64,000 bases of DNA from contig NW_017804609.1 in NCBI RefSeq assembly GCF_001625305.1, forward strand, positions 557,208 to 621,207, written 5' to 3'. Each line of letters starts with the position of its first letter. Positions within the stretch are counted from its first letter, which is position 1. Both the position numbers and the translations under genes were made by a program. Below the pieces are notes generated by a model. It had not been told where the DNA came from. It saw only the letters and a program-made list of their open reading frames with translations, and did not search any database. Below are positions 57,541 to 64,000 of the stretch, piece after piece. This DNA is from Branchiostoma belcheri (lineage: Eukaryota > Chordata > Leptocardii > Amphioxiformes > Branchiostomatidae).

Positions 57541-58562
57541 AGTGTGTAATACGGTGATTAAGACGTCCAATTATCGTGACTTCGCCTAATTCTCCTGCAA
57601 ATCGCCTGAGACATGGACTAAGGCATTCACTCACCGTGGCTTTAAGACTAAGTCTTAATTTTTCCTTGTGAGCAGACAGAGCAGTAGTGTGTAACACTGG
57701 GACTAGCATGCCAAGTCAAGACGGCAACTCATCGATCAGACATTTTGTGAAAGTAGTAAGACAACAGAAAGACACTCAGTAATTGTTAAGAGTTTGAGAC
57801 AAGGAAGTTACATTTACGTTTAAGTCATGTAAGTCATTGTGGCTGCTTTTAATTCTTCCTTAAACTGTACAAAGCAGCCTTGAAGACAATTTTAAGTATG
57901 ACAGCTACAAAGTCATCTTTTATTTCAGCTGCTAGTACAATAGACCATTGGCATAGCAAGTTGGAGTGACTGCTGGAGTTGTTGTGGCTTTGCTTACAAT
58001 GTAGGTCTTCAGCAAAAGGACATTGAGTAAGACACCCTAGTAGTTTTGCAGCAAAGACAACTTGTACAATTGAAGCACAAGAAGTTTGAGTGAGGTGCAG
58101 GCTTGAAGTGACTGCTTGAGTCACTTTCTCAGCATGTTTAAGACGTCATCCAAGTTTTCCAGCTTGTACGATCGTTTGTGTAAGGTGCAGGCATGAAGTG
58201 CCCGTCCGAGTGACTGGTGTATCGCCCCTTGTGCCCGCTGAATGGCCCTTTCACGCCGGCTCAAGAGCCTCTAATGTCGGGATTACCACGGCCAACTGGA
58301 CAGGGATGGGGGTCGGGTAAACCGATACTCACCGGGTCCCTCTAGTAAACACGGCCTGAAAGAGGAGGGGGGATCGTAATAGCGAGGCTTTGTGCTTTTG
58401 TCATAGAAACGGGGGCTTGTGGGTCGGCCTGGCATGTAGGTGTGCTGTAAGGTTCAGCGACTGGAACACGTAGAGGGCTCAGAGCTAGCTGGGCAGGTAT
58501 GTGTGTTAGAGTGGAAGTGAACTGTGACATGTAAGCAGGCTGAGGCACCTGTGGGGGATTCG

Positions 58563-58702
58563 TAGCCTCTACCAGGCTTCGGGAGGCGGCTGAAAGAGTA
58601 GAAATCGGCCAAATACTGAAATAAAGAGATATTAGCATGCTGGGAGAGTTGGTCCACGAGAGAGAGTACAGTTTGCCGCCTCCCGAAGCCTGGTAGAGGC
58701 TA
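58563..58702. mobile_element. AGCCTCTACCAGGCTTC TIR element with perfect 28-bp ends
   Basis: Arms 58563-58590 and 58675-58702 are exact reverse complements (TAGCCTCTACCAGGCTTC plus ten more bases). The middle has AGAGTAGAAATCGGCCAAAT as in the 12459 copy. 140 bp, no ORF. Confidence 0.92.
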
Positions 58703-58733
58703 GGTGATTTGTGCTGTCGTAATTTCTCCTGTC

Positions 58734-58947
58734 AGGCCACACCAATTTAGTTTGTTGGTTCTCGAAGAGAGACTATGCTTAACAGGGAAAAAGACAAATA
58801 AAAACAAGGCCTGAGGACCAGTATTATGTTTTGGGACACTGAGTCATATTCAAGTTTCCCCCCTGTCCTCTGCTTCTATGAATAGTATGATGTCTGTATT
58901 TTCACATTTAAATGCCTGAAAAGCAAGGAAATAAATTGGTAAGGCCA
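58734..58947. mobile_element. GGCCACACC TIR element, short copy
   Basis: AGGCCACACCAATTTAGTTT to AAATTGGTAAGGCCAC, 214 bp. Fragments of the same left end recur at about 59149 and 59388. Confidence 0.8.
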
Positions 58948-59979
58948 CAGTATGTGGTAGTGGGGACTGGACATCAGGGCCATGTAACATCATAACTTAC
59001 TAAGCATATGCATGTATGTAGGTGTGCTGGGTTCAGCAAGTGGAACAGGTAGAGGGCTCAGAGCCAGGCTGGTATGTGCGCATAGGTGCGTGTTTGGGTG
59101 GCAGTGAACTGTGACATGTTCTAGTAAGCCAGCAACACCTGTAGGTGTTTTGTGCCTTCGTAGATTCTTCTTATTCCACAGAAATTTAATTTGTTGGTAC
59201 TTGAAAAAGAAAGTATGTTTAACTGGAAATAAAAACAATGTAACGTCGTAAGCTAATGTAGGGCTGGGAATACTGAGTGAATATTGCAGAGCAGTGCATG
59301 TTTGGGTGGAAGTGAACTGTGACATGTAAGAAGGTCAGCAACACCTGTGGGGGATTTGTATGGTCGTAATTTCTCCTATCATGCCACACCGGTTTGATTT
59401 GTAGGTTCTCAAAAAAAACAAAAACATTATAATGCTGTAAGCAAATGCAGGGCTGAAAATACTGGGTGAATATTGCAGAGCAGTGCATGTTTGGTAGTAA
59501 GTAAACTGTGACAATGTTAGGAGGCCAGAGACACCTGTGGGGGATTTGTATGGTCGTAAGTCAGTTTTTGAAGAAAAGATGGCTAAGACTGGACTTGAGG
59601 AACATGTACATGTAACATGATTGTAACATTCAGTTGTTGCCCTCAAAGGTTCAGAGAGGCTTCTTCTGGTTAAATATGGTAGCATTTCAAGATTATGACT
59701 TGTGAGTGATGTGTTTTTTGCTGAAGATATAGGAATGTTGGAATTCACTTTGATTCAATTTCAAGCATAGCTAGCAGATTCCTCCACATGAGGAAATGTC
59801 AGAGTTAGGAGAAAGCCCTGGGACAGGATTACCTGAAGTGGCTCACTTCTCCGAACGTGTAGAAGTTTAGTCAGCCCTTCTCGGCGCCAACCTTGTGAGA
59901 AAACAGACCAACAGGGTCGTAGTTTGGTCTTCTGTGGTACTCAGGGAAGGGGATGGGCACTTACTGCACACTCAAGGAC

Positions 59980-60790
59980 TTGTACAACATCTAAGAGTTC
60001 TTCCAAGAAATGTCTTGAGTCTGAAGCTTGTCAGGCCCCTTTCTCGCTGTACCCTTACCTGGTTCTAACATATTTAAGACTTCTATCTTCCTTCCCTTAA
60101 AGCAGTTTTAAGACTACTCTCTCCTCCTTTAAAGATCCAAGGCATTTTCCAAGAAAAGTCCTAATTCTTTGGCTAATGTGAGACCCCTTCTTTCCTCCCT
60201 AGTCTTGACATGGTTAGAAATTTGATATTCTCCAAGACATACATGTAACTCCTTATATAAAACATCTAACAGATTTCCCAAGAAAAAGTCACCAGCTTGA
60301 AGGTTGCCTGGCATCTTCCTCTATACACCTTCTCCTTAGATGGTTGGAAGTTTAATCATCCCTAAGTCATCTCCTTAGCACAACTGCTTATAACAAATGT
60401 AAAACATTTCCCAAGAAAAGTCACCAGCCTGCAGCCAAATATCAGACCCTTTCCTCATTTCCTGACAAGATTGGAAATCTGGTCAATATTTTATCAAAGA
60501 CATCTTCTATTATCCCTATCGCATATCTTAGACTTTCCTCCTCATCCAAGATCCATACACTTCCCAGTACCCCATCCTGACAGGGTTGAAATTTTTATAA
60601 TCTTCAACTGATGATACCTAAGCACATTTCCCTCCTTAGAAAATTCTTAGACTTCTCCAATCCTATAACTATAAGACATCTCCTTACATCTTTCCATGAC
60701 CGGTGGAAATTTGATCATCTCAGATACATTTCCTAAGGACATCTCCCTCCTTAGAAATATCTAAGACTTCTTCCTTCCTCTAGCCTGGGT
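59980..60790. repeat. degenerate tandem array, about 130-bp units
   Basis: CCAAGAAAAGTCACCAGCCTG or variants occur near 60002, 60150, 60277 and 60412. Later units decay but keep CCCTTCCT...GACAGG-TTGGAAATTTGATCAT and AAGACTTCTCC words. Confidence 0.7.
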
Positions 60791-60955
60791 GTCAGACAGT
60801 TTCCAGGGCTTAAAGATTCCAGTTCCTCAGCTACAGGGCTAGCCTGGGGGCCAGACTGTTTCTAGGACGTACATACCACCAAGGAAATAATGCCACAGTC
60901 CCCTCAGTTAGACCCTAAACCTGGCTAACTCTTGTGCCTGGCATATGCATCCAGG
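60780..60955. repeat. AGCCTGGGTGCCAGACTG units, second locus
   Basis: CTAGCCTGGGTGTCAGACAG and CTAGCCTGGGGGCCAGACTG repeat the unit of the 20345 array. Confidence 0.7.
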
Positions 60956-60972
60956 CTACCTCTCCCCTCCTT

Positions 60973-61047
60973 ACAGCCTCTACCAGGCTTCGGGAGGCCA
61001 TTTTCTACTCATTCCAGCCACCTCTGGAAGCCTGTTAGAGGCTACTG
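60973..61047. mobile_element. AGCCTCTACCAGGCTTC TIR element, short copy
   Basis: ACAGCCTCTACCAGGCTTCG at the left and GAAGCCTGTTAGAGGCT at the right, 75 bp in total; an internally deleted copy. Confidence 0.75.
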
Positions 61048-61911
61048 TCCCCACACCAGGCTGTAGTCTGTCAAGCCCCTTCCTCCCTGCACCTTTCCCT
61101 GACAGGGGTGGAAATTTGATCAGGCGTGAGTTTGGATTAGGATCAGTCACGGTCTGGCCCACTGGTTCTGGTGTAGGCTCCCTGGCACCCAGATTTCTTC
61201 ATGGGATAATTACACTGCTTGCCTCGCCCTGGATTCCCCTCTATTAGCCCAGCTTACTGAATCAACCCTCGCCCCACAAATTAAATTAAACTCCAACCTT
61301 GCAAGCACTGTGTACAAAATTCCTTCACGCTCAAAACCCCCTCTGTACAAGAATGGGCCAGCCCGGGGCTGGCAGGCTGGAATGCAAAAATTGCCAGGAT
61401 TTCCATACAAGCTTACCCAATAGTGTGTTGAAACTGGGCTGTTTGATTTATGTACTGTGCAGCCCCCTGGTCTATGGTATGTGTGTGTATCTATCCTCCC
61501 ATCCATCCATATACCCCCAGCTGTATGCTAGTGCGCAGTACGTACAGTATATACACCTAAACGTATTAAGAGATACAGTAGTGTCTGTGTGTGTGAGTTC
61601 TATCTATCAGGCATTACCGCCGGGGACCCTCCCACCTCCTATTGTGTAGCTAACCGGCAGTCCTGCTTGCTATTGGAGGGTTTCCCTGAGATAGCAATCA
61701 GCACAGCCCGATGATGCGCTGGGCTTGTTGACATAGCCCCAAGGCAAGCAGTACTAGTGGATACTCCCTCCCCAGTCCATACACAGTGTTAGTGGCTGGC
61801 CAGTACTGTCAGAGAGGGAGGGATTGCTGCAACTGTACTGTACACTCCCCATTGGAACGCTACTCGGTCCCCCTCACAGCTTGTGTTGCTGGTGTTTTTT
61901 GCCTCGCGAAC

Positions 61912-61992
61912 ATGCGAATTCGGGAACCTATGTATTCTCCGATGGTGTACTACTACCCTGGGTATTCATACTCATCACACAAACCTCACCAG
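61912..61992 (+). CDS. possible first or internal exon, 27 codons, Tyr/Pro/Ser-rich
   Basis: ATG at 61912 begins MRIREPMYSPMVYYYPGYSY, then SSHKPHQ, ending at a strong donor (CACCAG|GTAAGG) in phase 0. The composition matches the other exons of the unnamed gene. No AG acceptor stands immediately upstream in the right frame. The acceptor-like CCCCTCACAG at 61879 would read a different, less plausible frame. An alternative first exon with its own promoter is therefore the simplest reading. Confidence 0.5.
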
Positions 61993-62040
61993 GTAAGGCT
62001 TATACTTCATACATTATGTTACATACACAATCTTTAGTTT

Positions 62041-62206
62041 AGCCTCCGTAGCAAGCTTATAGAACTGGGGTTTGGCTGTTTTCGGCTGTTTTCTGATTAG
62101 CCCTCGGGGGTAATTCAACCAGGCCGGCTATGTTGTCTATATGCAATCAGAAAATAGCACATAAAAGCTCCTGAAGACCCCCAGTTTTTGGCATGCTATG
62201 GAGGCT
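62041..62206 (+). mobile_element. AGCCTCCGTAGC TIR element, full-length
   Basis: AGCCTCCGTAGCAAGC at the left and GCTATGGAGGCT at the right, 166 bp, flanked by TA on both sides. The left part carries TTCGGCTGTTTTCTGATTAG, which is the unit amplified at 63676. Confidence 0.88.
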
Positions 62207-62604
62207 ACCCAATCTTACAGAGAGGTGCTTACAGCTCATTATAACCACCATGTAATCTTGTCTTCAACACCCTTTCTGTACCCCCCACCTTAGAAGCAGT
62301 GCTGCTAGAATTCCTGCCTGTTATACAGTAGTGTTATATGTACATGAGCGTTTATACAGTACAGCCTACAAGAAGGGAACTCCCCAATATTGTGCCCCCT
62401 GATTCTGTAACCGGGTGATCGTGAAGACCCACCCGGGTCCTTGCAAGCGCTGTAACCAGTACTGATTACGCTTTGAAGAGTCCCCCAGTTGAAGTGAGGT
62501 CAGGGTGTATGTATGTATGTATATGTGTGTGTGGGGGAGGGGAGGGGGATACATGTATGTGTAGGTTGTGTGTACTGTAGTGTATGTAGGCTTCTCTGCC
62601 TATA

Positions 62605-62727
62605 CAGGGCTGGAAATACTGGGTACATGGGAAAAATTGGACCTGTGCACCCAATTCTTTTCTGTGGTTGCACCAGTGCACCTAAATATTTTTGTAGGTT
62701 TACGTATGTAAAAATGTATAGTAGTAT
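62605..62727 (+). mobile_element. CAGGGCTGGAAAT element, 5' piece
   Basis: CAGGGCTGGAAATACTGGGT and TGTGCACCCAATT run into the start of another copy at 62728, so it is a truncated or tandemly inserted copy. Confidence 0.7.
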
Positions 62728-63318
62728 CAGGGCTGGAAATACTGGGTGCATGTGTTCACCTTAGTGTAGTGAACCCAAATTTAGAGCTGTGCACCCAATT
62801 ATTTTCTGCGGGTGCACCCAAATATTTTTGTAGGTTTACGTATGTATAAAGATGTTAAATGTATAGTAGTAATACTATATTATAGCATATTCTTAACATC
62901 TAAGTGTCAGAAAAATAATCAAATCATTGTTATAGTGCTTTTCCTTAGAATTGAAACATAATACTGTAGTTTTTGCTCACTTTCTTCTTATCTGATCTTA
63001 TATGGTGCACCCCCAAAATTTTTTGTGTACCTAATGTTTTAGGTTGGGTGCACCAGTACACCTATTCCGAAAACTGAATGAGGGCCTGCATGGGGGTTAG
63101 TGATTACGAATTACGCAAAATTTTTGCCGCCAATTACGAATTACATTTAAGTCTCAGCTGACTATGACTTTATGCTTTGCGGCTAAAGTAATTTACAAAT
63201 TACGTTGATTTTTTGGGTGACAACATACGGATTACGAAGACTAAAAAGGCCTGATTACGCCTTACGAATAAGGCTTGCAGGCCCCCACCTATTCCCCAAA
63301 ACTGAATTTCAATCCCTG
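62728..63318 (+). mobile_element. CAGGGCTGGAAAT element interrupted by a GGGCCTGCA element
   Basis: Starts CAGGGCTGGAAATACTGGG and ends AATTTCAATCCCTG. A GGGCCTGCA element occupies 63081-63286. The host sequence ACCTATTCC...AAAACTGAAT is present on both sides of the insert. Confidence 0.85.
63081..63286 (+). mobile_element. GGGCCTGCA TIR element, full-length, nested
   Basis: AGGGCCTGCATGGGGG to GCTTGCAGGCCCCC, 206 bp, rich in ATTACG words. It is flanked by direct repeats at 63060-63079 and 63287-63307 that match over about 20 bp with one substitution and one indel. Confidence 0.88.
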
Positions 63319-63675
63319 CCTTCTGTATGTAACCTGGGCCGAGCCAGCCTGAGGAATGTCCTGCTGCAGGCGTGTGTTTACCCAACCTTACCAGTCGGAG
63401 GAAGGCTGTAATTTGGGGAAAATGCAGGTCAAAGGTCGACCAAATGCCTCCTGTCAAATTAACTGGTTATTACGGGGCGAACGTGCGTCCGTGATTTCGT
63501 CGGTAGGAAATTTGCGGCGCCCGGATTTCTTCTTGATTTCTGCGGGTCGGTATTTTCTCGGGGTGTTTTAGAAAGGGACCCGCCTTCCCCCATGTGTTTA
63601 TCCTAGTTCTTTGACATGCCGTGAACACACATAATGTGGGCAGTCAACCCAGCAGAGGCTATGTGGGTCCCCTGT

Positions 63676-64000
63676 AGCCTCCGTAGCAGGTTTATAGAAC
63701 TGGGGGTTTGGTGGTCTTCGGCTGTTTTCTGATTAGCCTCCGTACCAGGCTTATAGAACTGGGGGTTTGGTGGTCTTCGGCTGTTTTCTGACTAGCCTCC
63801 GTAGCAGGCTTATAGAACTGGGGGTTTGGTGGTCTTCGGCTGTTTTCTGATTAGCCTCCGTAGCAGGCTTATAGAACTGGGGGTTTGGTGGTCTTCAGCT
63901 GTTTTCTGATTAGCCTCCGTAGCGAGGCTTATAGAACTGGGGGTTTGGTGGTCTTCGGCTGTTTTCTGATTAGCCTCCGTAGCGAGGCTTATAGAACTGG
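63676..64000 (+). repeat. 59-60-bp tandem array at the window end
   Basis: Units start with AGCCTCCGTAGC (one unit has AGCCTCCGTACC) at 63676, 63735, 63794, 63853, 63912 and 63972. Each continues TTATAGAACTGGGGGTTTGG and TTCGGCTGTTTTCTGATT. The unit is the left end of the element at 62041. The array runs off the window. Confidence 0.96.

Larger units (their letters stand above)
58450..59580. repeat. about 200-bp tandem array, invaded by TIR elements
   Basis: AGTGAACTGTGACATG occurs near 58515, 59103 and 59311, with a variant near 59500. ACACCTGTGGGGGATTTGTA and GGTCGTAATTTCTCCT recur in the same phase. The first interval (about 590 bp) is close to three units and contains the elements at 58563 and 58734. 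Confidence 0.8.
54147..61911. other. intron of the unnamed gene (about 7.8 kb)
   Basis: No supported exon. Holds a miRNA-like hairpin (55222), tandem arrays (55.31, 58.45-59.58 and 59.98-60.79 kb), a GGCGGCTTCTG minisatellite (55857), a motif cluster (56316-56526) and TIR elements (57187, 58563, 58734 and 60973). The stretch 54.15-55.2 kb shows weak internal duplications (TTTTCTAGCTTT-A and CTAACTGGTAGGA) only. Confidence 0.5.
61993..64000. other. intron following the 61912 exon, continuing past the window end
   Basis: Contains TIR elements at 62041, 62605, 62728 and 63081 and the terminal 59-bp array from 63676. The stretch 63.32-63.67 kb is CpG-richer (GCGGCGCCCGG) without an identifiable exon. 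Confidence 0.5.

Noticed and set aside
61880-61992. Internal exon from the acceptor-like site at 61879
   Set aside because: In phase 0 this acceptor reads a Cys/Thr/Leu frame unlike the other exons and ends in a different phase; the ATG at 61912 gives a better fit.
63676-64000. CRISPR-like array because of regular 59-60-bp spacing
   Set aside because: Whole units are repeated without unique spacers, the genome is animal, and the unit derives from a nearby TIR element.

Overview
This is a gene-poor, repeat-rich stretch of an animal nuclear genome. It is most consistent with a cephalochordate (amphioxus, Branchiostoma-like). The evidence is an intron-containing metazoan enkurin gene, coding exons bounded by GT-AG sites, many short terminal-inverted-repeat (TIR) elements, tRNA-derived SINE-like pieces, 5'-truncated LINE 3' ends and frequent ACATGTA words. 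One ambiguous base (39007) suggests a draft assembly. The species call is inference; no bacterial gene, operon or CRISPR array is present.

Three transcription units are supported. (1) The last coding exon (6341-7195, +) of an IQ-motif protein: acidic/Lys/Pro-rich linkers alternate with a repeated unit of about 77 residues ending in an IQ motif, resembling the neuromodulin/Igloo type of calmodulin-binding protein. A poly(A) signal follows at 7289. (2) Enkurin (ENKUR), complete on the minus strand in five exons (13914 down to 11269), 276 aa, convergent with the IQ gene. (3) A large plus-strand gene that I cannot name, made of small exons that all begin and end in phase 0 and are scattered through long introns: 15472-15534 (tentative first exon), 21635-21850, 32976-33047, 36798-36848, 48366-48524, 54099-54146 and 61912-61992 (possibly an alternative first exon). 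Its product is Lys/Glu-rich and then Pro/Ser/Tyr/Gly-rich. It probably continues beyond the window.

The rest is intron or intergenic DNA made largely of repeats: at least six TIR families present in several copies, LINE C-terminal fragments at 45.7-47.1 kb, SINE-like pieces, microsatellites and more than a dozen local tandem arrays, many with units of about 150-210 bp. The 48-kb exon of gene 3 has been tandemly amplified into full and half copies separated by CAAA microsatellites.

Possible control DNA includes an X-box-like RFX site upstream of enkurin and two intronic motif clusters (46.3 kb and 56.3-56.5 kb) that combine perfect X-boxes with TALE (PBX/MEIS) sites. An interspersed repeat also carries an X-box in both of its copies. 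I found no prokaryote-style novel system. The most unusual items are the amplified exon, the two X-box plus TALE clusters, a TIR element flanked by about 20-bp direct repeats with an apparent empty site elsewhere in the window, and a tandem array grown from the end of another TIR element.
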